Shown here: positions 37,869 through 46,713 of the stretch, one piece after another
How the letters are laid out: each line of letters opens with the position of its first letter
Numbering within the stretch: the first letter of the stretch is position 1
Assembly (NCBI RefSeq): GCF_001696715.1
Contig: NZ_MBFM01000005.1
Coordinates: forward strand, 308,409 to 355,411
Direction of reading: 5' to 3'
From: Thauera phenolivorans
GTDB taxonomy: Bacteria > Pseudomonadota > Gammaproteobacteria > Burkholderiales > Rhodocyclaceae
Length of the DNA stretch: 47,003 nucleotides
Position numbers and translations under genes: made by a program
Notes under the pieces: model-generated
What the model was told of the DNA's origin: nothing
Databases searched by the model: none
The model's input: the letters and a program-made list of their open reading frames with translations, nothing else

Positions 37869-38501
37869 GTGTCTTGGGATTCGTGGTTCAACATGCTGGT
37901 GGGCCTGATCGTGATCGTCAATCCGCTGACCGCGGTGTCGGTGCACGCCAGCCTCACCACGCGCCAGAGCCCGCGGCGCCGGCGCCGCACCGGGCGCATG
38001 GCGGCGTTCACCGTGGGCGTGGTGCTCACCGTGGCGGCGCTCGCCGGCGAGACGGTGCTGGCGATGTTCGGCATCGGCATCTCCGAGTTCAAGGTCGGCG
38101 GCGGCGTGCTGATCCTGCTGATGGCGATCGCGATGCTCAACGCCCAGATGGGCGGCGCGCGGCAGACCGAGGAGGAGGCCGACGAGGCGCACGACCGCGA
38201 CGAGATCGGCGTGGTGCCGCTCGGCGTGCCGCTGCTCGCCGGCCCGGGCGCGATCAGTACGGTGATCATCTACGCGCTGCAGCAGGGCGGCTGGCTCAGC
38301 CGGCTGGTGCTGGTGGCCGAGATTTGGATCGTCGCCGGGCTGGTGGCGCTCGCACTCGCGCTCGGCCAGCCGCTGGTCGAGCGCATCGGCAAGACCGGGC
38401 TCAACATCGTCACCCGGATCATGGGCCTGATCCTCGCCGCGATAGCGGTCGGCTTCATCACCAGCGGCCTGAAGGTCCTGCTGCCCGGCCTGGCGGGCTG
38501 A
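37869..38501 (+). CDS. MarC family inner-membrane protein
   Basis: The 210-residue product has six hydrophobic segments and the MarC/UPF0056 hallmarks: an early NPLTAVSVHASL motif in helix 1, GIGISEFKVGGGVLILLMAIAML in helix 3, and PLGVPLLAGPGAIST after the charged loop. The family is widespread and its function unsettled; the earlier link with multiple antibiotic resistance was not confirmed. The start is taken as GTG 37869 after AAGGTG with eight bases spacing; GTG 37860 and TTG 37830 are alternatives. A TAGAAT box at 37807-37812 may be its -10. Confidence 0.85.
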   Translation: MSWDSWFNMLVGLIVIVNPLTAVSVHASLTTRQSPRRRRRTGRMAAFTVGVVLTVAALAGETVLAMFGIGISEFKVGGGVLILLMAIAMLNAQMGGARQTEEEADEAHDRDEIGVVPLGVPLLAGPGAISTVIIYALQQGGWLSRLVLVAEIWIVAGLVALALALGQPLVERIGKTGLNIVTRIMGLILAAIAVGFITSGLKVLLPGLAG

Positions 38502-38556
38502 GCAGGGCGGCCGTCGAGGCGCTAGAATTCCCGCTTTTGCATAGCTGGAGAGGCGC

Positions 38557-39867
38557 ATGAGCAGCCGTCGCGTACTGACCGGGATCACCACGTCGGGAAC
38601 CCCCCATCTCGGCAACTACGCCGGGGCCATCCGGCCGGCGATCGACGCGAGCCGCCCGGCCGGTGTCGAGAGCTTCTACTTCCTCGCCGACTACCATGCG
38701 CTGATCAAGACCGCCGATCCCGCGCGGGTGCAGCGCTCGACGCTCGAGATCGCCGCCTCCTGGCTCGCCGCCGGGCTCGACACCGACCGCGTGTGGTTCT
38801 ACCGCCAGTCCGACATCCCGGAGATCCCCGAGCTCACCTGGCTGCTCACCTGCGTCGCCGGCAAGGGCCTGCTCAACCGCGCCCACGCCTACAAGGCGGC
38901 GGTGGACAGGAACCTCGCCGAGGGCGTCGACCCGGACGCCGGGGTCAACATGGGCCTGTTCATGTACCCGGTGCTGATGGCGGCCGACATCCTGATGTTC
39001 AAGGCGCACTCGGTGCCGGTCGGCCGCGACCAGATCCAGCACATCGAGATGGCGCGCGACATCGCCGCCCGCTTCAACCACCTCTACGGCGAGCACTTCG
39101 TGCTGCCCGAGGCGGCGGTCGACGAGTCGGTGGCGACCCTGCCCGGCCTCGACGGCCGCAAGATGAGCAAGAGCTACGACAACACGATTCCGCTGTTCGC
39201 GCCGCGCGCCGAGCTGAAGAAGCTGATCTTCTCGATCGTCACCGACTCGCGCGAGCCGGGCGAGCCGAAGGACGCCGAGGGCTCGGCGCTGTTCCAGCTC
39301 TACCAGGCCTTCGCCACGCCGCAGGAGACGCGCGCGATGCGCGCCGCCTTCGAAGAGGGCATCGCCTGGGGCGAGGCCAAGCAGGCGCTGTTCGAGCGCA
39401 TCGATCGCGCGATCGCGCCGATGCGCGAACGCTACCTCGAGCTGATCGCCGAGCCGGCGCGCATCGAGGACAGGCTGCGCGAGGGCGCGCTCAAGGCGCG
39501 CGCGATCGCCACCCCCTTCCTCGCCGAGCTGCGCCACGCGGTCGGCCTGCGCGGGCTGGCGAGCGCCACCGCGGCCCAGGTCGCCGAGCGGCCGAAGGCG
39601 GCGGTGCTGCCGCAGTTCAAGCAGTACCGGGAGGCCGACGGCCGCTTCTACTTCAAGTTCGTCGACGGCGAGGGGCGGCTGCTGCTGCAGGGCGCCGGCT
39701 TCGACTCGCCGCGCGATGCCGGCCGCTGCGTCGCCGGCCTGAAGCAGGGCGCGCCCTTCGTCGCGCTCGGCGACGAGCTGGCGATGGAGGGGCGCGCGGT
39801 CGCCACCCTGGCCGCGGGCGCCACGCTGGAGGAAGTGCGCGCGGCGCTCGCGGCCCTCGCCGCCTGA
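38557..39867 (+). CDS. trpS: Tryptophanyl-tRNA synthetase with C-terminal extension
   Basis: The 436-residue class I synthetase charges tRNA-Trp. The HIGH-equivalent motif is TSGTPHLGNYAG (about residues 12-23) and the KMSKS motif is GRKMSKSYDN (about 200-209). Family blocks ADYHAL, GLFMYPVLMAADILMF and PVGRDQIQHIE are all present. The catalytic protein would normally end near residue 335-340; here about 95 extra residues follow, including QFKQYREADGRFYFKFVDGEG and LLLQGAGFDSPRDAGRC, which look like a small DUF1508/YegP-type beta-alpha module. A TAGAAT box at 38523-38528 may be the -10 of its promoter. Confidence 0.96.
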   Translation: MSSRRVLTGITTSGTPHLGNYAGAIRPAIDASRPAGVESFYFLADYHALIKTADPARVQRSTLEIAASWLAAGLDTDRVWFYRQSDIPEIPELTWLLTCVAGKGLLNRAHAYKAAVDRNLAEGVDPDAGVNMGLFMYPVLMAADILMFKAHSVPVGRDQIQHIEMARDIAARFNHLYGEHFVLPEAAVDESVATLPGLDGRKMSKSYDNTIPLFAPRAELKKLIFSIVTDSREPGEPKDAEGSALFQLYQAFATPQETRAMRAAFEEGIAWGEAKQALFERIDRAIAPMRERYLELIAEPARIEDRLREGALKARAIATPFLAELRHAVGLRGLASATAAQVAERPKAAVLPQFKQYREADGRFYFKFVDGEGRLLLQGAGFDSPRDAGRCVAGLKQGAPFVALGDELAMEGRAVATLAAGATLEEVRAALAALAA

Positions 39868-39871
39868 GCGG

Positions 39872-39887
39872 GCCGGCGATCGCCGGC
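39872..39887. terminator. Perfect palindrome between convergent trpS and methyltransferase genes (possible terminator)
   Basis: GCCGGCGA-TCGCCGGC is a 16-bp exact palindrome in the 29-base gap between two convergent stop codons. It lacks a T-tract and, as RNA, would need a small loop, so it is only a weak terminator candidate. Confidence 0.3.
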
Positions 39888-39896
39888 GTGCGCCGC

Positions 39897-40751
39897 TCAG
39901 TGCCGGGTGATCACCGCCTCGAGGTATTCGCCCGGCACCACCAGCGAATGCGTGCCGGCGGTGTTCAGCGACTCGAGCAGCGCCAGCAGGTCGGCATGCA
40001 GGCGCGCCTGGCCCGCCTCGTCGAGCGCGGCGAAGGCCTTGTGGGTGGGCCCGTACCAGCTGCGGAAGACCTCGATCCAGTGCGCCGGCGAGCGGTAGCG
40101 GAAGTTGAAGCTGCGCCGGCTGCAGCGGATGTCGTCGGCGCGCGGGCCGAACAGCTCGGTCAGATAGGCCTCGTCGCCCCATTTCACCGGCGAACGCAGC
40201 CCGGCCGGGGGCGGCACATGGGCGCCCACGGTGCGGAACAGCTGGCCGATGAAGCCCTCCGGTGTCCACGCGGCGATGCCGATGCGTCCGCCGGGACGCA
40301 CCACCCGCAGCAGCTCGCCGGCGGTGCGCTCATGGTCGGGGGCGAACATCGCACCGAAGGTGGAGAGCGCGACGTCGAAGCTGCCGTCGTCGAAGGGCAG
40401 AGCCTCGGCGTCGGCGACCTTGCACTCCACCGCCAGACCCTCGGCGTGCGCGCGGGCGGCCGCCTTGTCGAGCAGCTGCGGCACGTAGTCGGTCGCGGTC
40501 ACCGCGGCGAAGCGGCGGGCGGCGGCCAGGGTGGCGTTGCCGTTGCCGGCGGCGACGTCGAGCACGCGTTCGCCGGCGCGCACGTCGGCCGCCTCGGCCA
40601 GATTCTCGCCCACGATCTGTAGTGTCGTGCCGATCACCGCGTAGTCGCCGCTCGCCCAGGTGGCCTGCTGGCGCTGCTTGATCGCGGCGAGGTCGGGGGC
40701 GGGCGCGGCAGCGCTCGGGGCGGGGGTGCGCAGTTCGAGGGGTGCGTTCAT
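39897..40751 (-). CDS. Class I SAM-dependent methyltransferase
   Basis: The 284-residue cytoplasmic enzyme has SAM-binding motif I VLDVAAGNGNATLAAARR (about residues 64-81), an acidic post-I region ATDYVPQLLDKA, CKVADAEALPFDDGSFDVALS (motif II region) and LLRVVRPGGRIGIAAW (motif III), the layout of UbiE-like methyltransferases. The C-terminal third (FRSWYGPTHKAFAALDEAG) is characteristic of a group of small-molecule methyltransferases of unknown substrate. GGAGAG precedes the ATG at 40751. It is divergent from an AraC-type regulator, its probable controller. Confidence 0.85.
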   Translation of the reverse strand: MNAPLELRTPAPSAAAPAPDLAAIKQRQQATWASGDYAVIGTTLQIVGENLAEAADVRAGERVLDVAAGNGNATLAAARRFAAVTATDYVPQLLDKAAARAHAEGLAVECKVADAEALPFDDGSFDVALSTFGAMFAPDHERTAGELLRVVRPGGRIGIAAWTPEGFIGQLFRTVGAHVPPPAGLRSPVKWGDEAYLTELFGPRADDIRCSRRSFNFRYRSPAHWIEVFRSWYGPTHKAFAALDEAGQARLHADLLALLESLNTAGTHSLVVPGEYLEAVITRH

Positions 40752-40941
40752 GGTGCTCTCCTTCTCCTTGGGGTTGGGGCGGGCCTCTGCGGGCCCGTGC
40801 CGGCGGGGCGATGCGGTATCTGCCGACGTGCTCATTGTTTCGGAACGCCGGATTCGGTGCTTGACTGGAAGTCGGGCGAACCTGCCCGTGCGTCCGCGAT
40901 CGCGGGCGCGTGCGGGCGTTCGCCGTGCGGAGCCGACCACG

Positions 40942-41955
40942 ATGAGCTGCGACACCCTGTCCGACCTGCTTGGCGCCGTGCGCCTGCGCGGCGCGGTGTT
41001 CTATTACGTCAGCTGCTGGGAGGAGTGGGCGACGGAAGCACCGCCCGCGGGCGAGATCGCCGCCGCGGTGATGCCCGGCGCCGACCACGTGATGGCCTTC
41101 CACATGATCGCGCGCGGCAACGGCTGGGCGGCGGTGAGCGGCTGCGCGCCGGTGCGGCTGGCCCCCGGTGACGTCGTGATGTTCCCGCACGGCGACGCGC
41201 ACGTGATGTCGAGCGCACCTGGCCTCGCCGCCGAGCGTGTCGCGCCGGCGTGGGTGTTCGCCACCCGCAAGCTGCCGCGCCCGATTCCGGTGAGCTACCG
41301 CGACGGCCCCGGCGTGGTGGCCGACCTGCCGGTCGACGACGCCGACGCGGTGCTGGTGTGCGGCTTCCTCGGCTGCGACCTGCGGCCCTTCAATCCGCTG
41401 GTGTCCGCGCTGCCGCACCTGCTGCACCTGCCGGCGGCGCGTGCCGGCGGCTGGATGGAGCACGTCATCGCGCAGGCGGCGCGCGAATCCGCCGAGCGGC
41501 GCGCGGGCGCCGAGGCGGTGCTGGAACGGCTTGCCGAGATGATGTTCGTCGATACCGCGCGGCGCTATCTCGACGACCTGCCGCCGGACGCCACCGGCTG
41601 GCTCGCCGGCCTGCGCGACCGCTACGTCGGCCGCGCGCTCGCGCTGCTGCACGAGAACCCGGCGCGGCCGTGGACGATCGACGAACTCGGCCGCCAAGTG
41701 GGCCTGTCGCGTTCGGCGCTGCACGAGCGCTTCATGCAGTTTCTCGGCCAGCCGCCGATGCATTACCTGGCGAACTGGCGCATCCAGCTCGGCGCGCGCC
41801 TGTTGCGCGAGCGCGGCCTGAGCGTGGCCGCGGTCGCGCTCGAGGTGGGCTACGAATCGGAAGCCGCCTTCTCGCGCGCGTTCAAGCGCCTCGTCGGCCT
41901 GCCGCCGGCGACCTGGCGGCGCCAGGCCGAGCAGATTGCCGGCAGGGGGCAGTGA
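40942..41955 (+). CDS. AraC family regulator with N-terminal cupin domain
   Basis: The 337-residue protein starts with a cupin_6-type sensing domain (about 1-190) containing RGNGWAAVSG, LAPGDVVMFPHGDAHVM and a conserved CGFLGCDLRPFNPL segment. It ends with two AraC HTH motifs (about 245-330), WTIDELGRQVGLSRSALHERF and SVAAVALEVGYESEAAFSRAFKR. The ligand is unknown. The ATG at 40942 begins MSCDTLSDLLGAVRLRGAVFY, the normal N-terminus of this subfamily. It is divergent from the methyltransferase gene; the 190-base gap between them holds several short GC palindromes but no operator I can name. Confidence 0.87.
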   Translation: MSCDTLSDLLGAVRLRGAVFYYVSCWEEWATEAPPAGEIAAAVMPGADHVMAFHMIARGNGWAAVSGCAPVRLAPGDVVMFPHGDAHVMSSAPGLAAERVAPAWVFATRKLPRPIPVSYRDGPGVVADLPVDDADAVLVCGFLGCDLRPFNPLVSALPHLLHLPAARAGGWMEHVIAQAARESAERRAGAEAVLERLAEMMFVDTARRYLDDLPPDATGWLAGLRDRYVGRALALLHENPARPWTIDELGRQVGLSRSALHERFMQFLGQPPMHYLANWRIQLGARLLRERGLSVAAVALEVGYESEAAFSRAFKRLVGLPPATWRRQAEQIAGRGQ

Positions 41956-42015
41956 GCAGCCGCCGACTGCGTTCCCCGCGGCGCTGGCGCCCGGCTTGCC
42001 CCGCCCGGATCGCGC

Positions 42016-42993
<978 letters not shown>

Positions 42994-43134
42994 GGATGAC
43001 TCTCCCAGTGTGGGCGAGCGGAGCTGCCGCTCGCCGCTGAATGAAGGCAAGGCGGGCACGCCTCGATTTCAACAATAGCAGCCCGCGCGCACCACGGTCC
43101 GGGTGCGGCACGCGGCGTGCAGCGAGGGGGCGGG

Positions 43135-44568
43135 CTAGGCGGCGGCCGGGCGCGCCGCGGCGTCGGGGCCCTCGGCGGTGCCAGCGCCGAAGGCCGTGTC
43201 GGTGTCTTCGGCGGTGTCCGGCGCGGCGGCCGCTTCGCGCGCGGGCGGCGCCGGCTCGGCGCCCGGGTCGTCGCTGAAGGCGTCGGCATCGGCATCGGCG
43301 TCGGCTTCGGTCTCGGACGCGGGCGCCGTCTCGGCATCGGGTTCCACCTCGGCTTCGGGCGAGACCATCTCCAGCACGGTCGGCGAGGTGCGCAGCATCG
43401 GGGTGAAGTGGGCCGCCTCGTCGACGATCTCGTCGGCGCCACGTCGCGCCTGCACCAGGGCGAACAGCGCCACCGGCGCGAAGGCGAGGGCGAAGTGCAG
43501 CGGCAGCGCGATCGCCCCGATGCGGCTCATCAGCCAGCCGGCGAAGGCGGGACCGAGCGCAGCGGCGACCCCATGCAGCAGCAGGATGCCGGCGTTGCCC
43601 GAGAGGATCTCGTCCTGGTGGAGATGGTCGATGAGGTGGGCGACGACGACCGGATACACGGCGAAGGCGGCGGCACCGAACACGAAGATCCCGCCCAGCA
43701 GTGCGGGCGCGTTGCCGCCGAAGGCGGCCATCGCCGCAGCGGCGGCGACCGCGAGCGCCGCCACCACCGAGAGCACTGCGCGGCGGTCGAAGCGGTCGGA
43801 GAAATGTCCGATCGGCCATTGCAACAATGCGCCGCCGACGATCGCGGTGGTCATCATGGTCGCGATCTGCGCCGGGTCGAGGCCGCTGCGCTCGCCGTAC
43901 AGCGGACCGAGCGACCAGAACGCGCCCATCGCCAGGCCGGAGGCGAGCGCGCCGGTAAACGCCACCGGCGCGGCCTGCCACAGGCGGCGCAGGTCGTGCG
44001 GCGGCGCGTCGCTGAGCGCAGGCGGCGGCAGGCGGGTCGCGGTGACCGGCAGCAGCGAGATGCAGACGAAGATCGCCGCCACCGCGAACAGGGTGAAGGC
44101 CGAAGGCGAGTCGAGCCGCAGCAGCTGCTGGGCACCGGCGAGCGCGACCAGGTTCACCACCATGTACACCGCGAACACCTTGCCGCGGCTCTCCGACGGG
44201 GTGGTGCCGTTGAGCCAGCTCTCGACCACCGCATAGAAGCCGACCAGCGCGATGCCGGTCAGCACGCGCAGCCCCATCCACACCCAGGGATTCACCACCA
44301 GCGCGTGCGCGAGCACGCAGGCGGCGGCGACCGCGCCGAAGAAGGCGAAGGCGCGGATGTGGCCGATGCGCCGGATCAGCGCCGGCGAGGTGAAGGTGCC
44401 GAGGAAGAAGCCGAGGAAGTAGGCCGAGCCGAGCAGGCCGAGGGTGGCGTCGGAGAAGCCTTCGAGGCTGCCGCGCAGCGAGATGAGGGTGTTGAGCAGC
44501 CCGGAGCCGAGCAGCAGCAGGGCGATGCCGGCGAGCAGGGCGCCGATCGGAAACAGGACGGGAAGCAT
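43135..44568 (-). CDS. MFS transporter (YcaD-like) with long acidic C-terminal tail
   Basis: The 477-residue product has 12 helices in its first 380 residues. Features are GSAYFLGFFLGTFTSPALIRRIGHIRAF (motif A region), VVESWLNG..P.ESRGKVFAVYMV in the loop after helix 4, and GHFSDRFDRRAVL, all typical of the YcaD/UMF-type MFS group. The last 95 or so residues (from about 382) are a disordered tail rich in Glu, Asp, Ala and Pro, with runs such as EADADADADAF and almost no basic residues. Such a tail is unusual for this family. The substrate is unknown. A TACAAT box on the minus strand at 44653-44658 may be its -10. Confidence 0.8.
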   Translation of the reverse strand: MLPVLFPIGALLAGIALLLLGSGLLNTLISLRGSLEGFSDATLGLLGSAYFLGFFLGTFTSPALIRRIGHIRAFAFFGAVAAACVLAHALVVNPWVWMGLRVLTGIALVGFYAVVESWLNGTTPSESRGKVFAVYMVVNLVALAGAQQLLRLDSPSAFTLFAVAAIFVCISLLPVTATRLPPPALSDAPPHDLRRLWQAAPVAFTGALASGLAMGAFWSLGPLYGERSGLDPAQIATMMTTAIVGGALLQWPIGHFSDRFDRRAVLSVVAALAVAAAAAMAAFGGNAPALLGGIFVFGAAAFAVYPVVVAHLIDHLHQDEILSGNAGILLLHGVAAALGPAFAGWLMSRIGAIALPLHFALAFAPVALFALVQARRGADEIVDEAAHFTPMLRTSPTVLEMVSPEAEVEPDAETAPASETEADADADADAFSDDPGAEPAPPAREAAAAPDTAEDTDTAFGAGTAEGPDAAARPAAA

Positions 44569-44669
44569 GTCGGGGGCAGCGCACGTCGACGTGCGCCCGC
44601 TCGCTGGCGGGCCGGCGCGTCACGGGTCGCCGGAAACTGTTTTTGGACCAACATTGTAGCGCGCGCCGG

Positions 44670-44941
44670 GCCCGCCTGTGGCGGGCGCCGCCGCCTCCGG
44701 CAGGAGCGCTGCCCCCAGGGCGATCGCAGCCGTCATCGCCGGCACCACCGCCCTTATCGCGCAGGGGGCTGCGCTCCTACGGTGCCTGCGACGACCGCCT
44801 TCCGTGCAGGGGCCCTGCCCCCAGGGCGATCGCAACCGTCATCACCGGCACCACCGCCCTTATCGCGCAGGGGGCTGCGCTCCTACACCACCGCGGCGCG
44901 CAGCCCCCGGTAGGAGCCCTGCCCCCAGGGCGATCGCTGCG
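44670..44941. repeat. Cluster of REP-like hairpins, including a 72-bp direct repeat
   Basis: The 408-base gap between the MFS and CoA-transferase genes has no open gene of note and is mostly repeats. A 72-bp unit occurs at 44709-44780 and again at 44815-44886 (106 bases apart, two mismatches), and a partial third copy begins at 44919. Each unit ends in a reverse-oriented REP (44751-44780 and 44857-44886) with GTAG head and GCGCAG-CCCC-CTGCGC stem-loop. A second REP type at 44910-44937 has stem GCCCTG-CCCC-CAGGGC. An ordinary GC hairpin lies at 44670-44686. The units look like BIME-style paired REPs; the cluster may also terminate CoA-transferase transcription. Confidence 0.8.
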
Positions 44942-44975
44942 TTGCCGTGGGCACAGCCGACGTCGTCGGGAGGGC

Positions 44976-46487
44976 TTACATCCGCTCGCCGCGAAGCGCG
45001 CGCAGGTGCCAGTCGAACACCTCCTGCAGCAGGTGGGGCGTGTGCTTGCCCGGCGACTGATCGAGCGCGCGCCGGTAGTAGTCGCGCAGCGCCGGCTGGA
45101 AGTCGGGGTGGGCGCAGTTCTCGATCACCGCCTTCGCGCGCTGGCGCGGCGACAGGCCGCGCAGGTCGGCCAGACCCCGCTCGGTGACCAGGATCTGCAC
45201 GTCGTGCTCGGTGTGGTCCACATGCGAAACCATCGGCACGATGCACGACAGCGCGCCGCCCTTCGCCTGCGAGGGGGTCATGAAGATCGACAGGTAGGCG
45301 TTGCGCGCGAAGTCGCCCGAGCCGCCGATGCCGTTCATGATCTTCGAGCCCATCAGATGGGTCGAATTGACGTTGCCGTAGATGTCGGCCTCGATCATGC
45401 CGTTCATCGAGATCACGCCGAGGCGGCGGATCACCTCGGGGTGGTTGCTGATCTCCTGCGGGCGCAGGATGATGCGTTCGCGGAAGCGGTCGATGTCGGC
45501 GTTGAACTCGGTCAGCGCCTCGTTGCTGAGCGACAGTGCGGTCGCCGAGGCCACCGCGAGCTTGCCCGACTTCAGCATCTCCAGCATGCCGTCCTGCAGC
45601 ACCTCGGTGTAGGCGGTGAGGTTTTCGAACGGACCCTCGTTGAGACCGGCGAGCACCGCGTTGGCGATGTTGCCCACGCCCGACTGCAGCGGCAGCAGTT
45701 CGGCCGGGAGCCGCCCCTTCTTCACCTCGTGCTGCAGGAAGTCGAGGATGTGGCCGGCGATCCGGCGTGAGTTCTCGTCGGGCGGGCTGAACGCGGAGTT
45801 GCGGTCGGGTGCGTGGGTCTCGACCACCGCGATGATCTTGTCCGGATCGCAACGCAGATAGGGCTCGCCGATGCGCTGGCCGGCATCGACGAGCGGGATC
45901 GGCCTGCGGTGCGGCGGCAGCTGCGTGCCGTAGTAGATGTCGTGCATGCCCTCGAGCCCGGTGCTCTGCCAGGAATTGACCTCGAGAATGATCTTGTCCG
46001 CCTGCTCCAGCCAGGTCTTGTTGTTGCCCACCGAGGTGGCGGGGATCAGCCGGCCGTCGGGCAGGATGCCGGCCACCTCCACCACCGCGACGTCGAGCTT
46101 GCCGAGGAAGCCGAACCACACGAACTGCGCGACGTGCGAGAGATGGATGTCGATGTACTCCATCTGGCCGGCATTGATGCGCTCGCGGCAGATCGGGTCG
46201 GACTGGTAGGGAAGACGCATCTCGATGCCGTCGACCTTGGCCAGCGCGCCGTCGAGCTCGGGCGCGGTCGAGGCGCCGGTCCACACGCCGATGCGGAACT
46301 TGCCGCCATTGGCGTTGGCCGTCTCGATGCGGCGGGCGAGCGCCGCCGGCAGTGCCTTCGGGTAGCCGGACCCGGTGAAGCCGCTCATGCCGACATTGGC
46401 CCCGGAGGGGATCAGCGCGGCGGCTTCCTCGGCCGACATCACGCGGTTCTGCAGGGCGGGGCAGTGGATTCGGTTTTCTCGGGTCAT
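44976..46487 (-). CDS. Acetyl-CoA hydrolase/CoA-transferase family (succinyl-CoA:acetate type)
   Basis: The 503-residue cytoplasmic enzyme belongs to the Ach1/AarC family that moves CoA between succinyl-CoA or propionyl-CoA and acetate. Typical blocks are SGFTGSGYPKALP (35-47), YGTQLPPHRRPIPL, QSGVGNIANAVLAGL (268-282) and NLTAYTEVLQDG, which places the catalytic Glu at 295, next to Glu294 of AarC. LMGSKIMNGIGGSGDFARNAYLSIF supplies the family GxGGxxDF motif. In betaproteobacteria such enzymes often run acetate or propionate metabolism; the exact acceptor is not shown by sequence. The start codon has only a weak SD (GAG 12 bases away), and the leader contains an attenuator-like pair of hairpins. 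Confidence 0.9.
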   Translation of the reverse strand: MTRENRIHCPALQNRVMSAEEAAALIPSGANVGMSGFTGSGYPKALPAALARRIETANANGGKFRIGVWTGASTAPELDGALAKVDGIEMRLPYQSDPICRERINAGQMEYIDIHLSHVAQFVWFGFLGKLDVAVVEVAGILPDGRLIPATSVGNNKTWLEQADKIILEVNSWQSTGLEGMHDIYYGTQLPPHRRPIPLVDAGQRIGEPYLRCDPDKIIAVVETHAPDRNSAFSPPDENSRRIAGHILDFLQHEVKKGRLPAELLPLQSGVGNIANAVLAGLNEGPFENLTAYTEVLQDGMLEMLKSGKLAVASATALSLSNEALTEFNADIDRFRERIILRPQEISNHPEVIRRLGVISMNGMIEADIYGNVNSTHLMGSKIMNGIGGSGDFARNAYLSIFMTPSQAKGGALSCIVPMVSHVDHTEHDVQILVTERGLADLRGLSPRQRAKAVIENCAHPDFQPALRDYYRRALDQSPGKHTPHLLQEVFDWHLRALRGERM

Positions 46488-46514
46488 CGTGGATTCGCTC
46501 AGCTTTCAGGAGGT

Positions 46515-46599
46515 AAAGAAAACGCGCCACCGGGCGGTGGCGCGTGCTTTGGTCGATCGCGCGTGCCCGCGCCACCCCGAGGGAGTGGATGGCGCGGGC
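46515..46599 (-). promoter_or_regulatory. Attenuator-like leader of the CoA-transferase gene
   Basis: On the minus strand the transcript first meets hairpin 1 (46599-46565; stem GCCCGCGCCA with TGGCGCGGGC), then hairpin 2 (46545-46522; stem ACGCGCCACC, loop GCCC, GGTGGCGCGT) followed by TTTTCTTT, the form of an intrinsic terminator. The 3' arm of hairpin 1 contains GGTGGCGCG (46576-46568), which can pair exactly with CGCGCCACC (46544-46536), the 5' arm of hairpin 2. The two folds exclude each other, as in terminator/antiterminator switches. No gene upstream on this strand needs a terminator here. Confidence 0.6.
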
Positions 46600-46634
46600 G
46601 CCGGGCCGAAGGGTGCTACTGAGTTGTGCGCGCC

Positions 46635-46663
46635 AATATAGGCAGCGCCGTTCGCGGCAACAA
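46635..46663 (-). promoter_or_regulatory. Possible promoter of the CoA-transferase gene
   Basis: On the minus strand TTGTTG (46663-46658) and TATATT (46640-46635) are 17 bases apart. The -10 is good, the -35 matches three of six. The predicted transcript start, near 46628, would give a leader of about 140 bases containing both hairpins. Confidence 0.45.
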
Positions 46664-46713
46664 ACTAGAATTCCTTGTCCGACAGGTAAGCAGAGCTAAT
46701 CCATCACCTTGCC

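Noticed and set aside
44700-44941. Direct repeats resembling a CRISPR array
   Set aside because: The repeats are 72 bp, only two and a part copies, with inverted internal structure and no regular unique spacers or cas genes. REP elements explain them.
46508-46530. Perfect Shine-Dalgarno AGGAGGT on the plus strand suggesting a small gene
   Set aside because: No ATG, GTG or TTG follows at workable distance, and the next bases form the terminator hairpin of the opposite strand.
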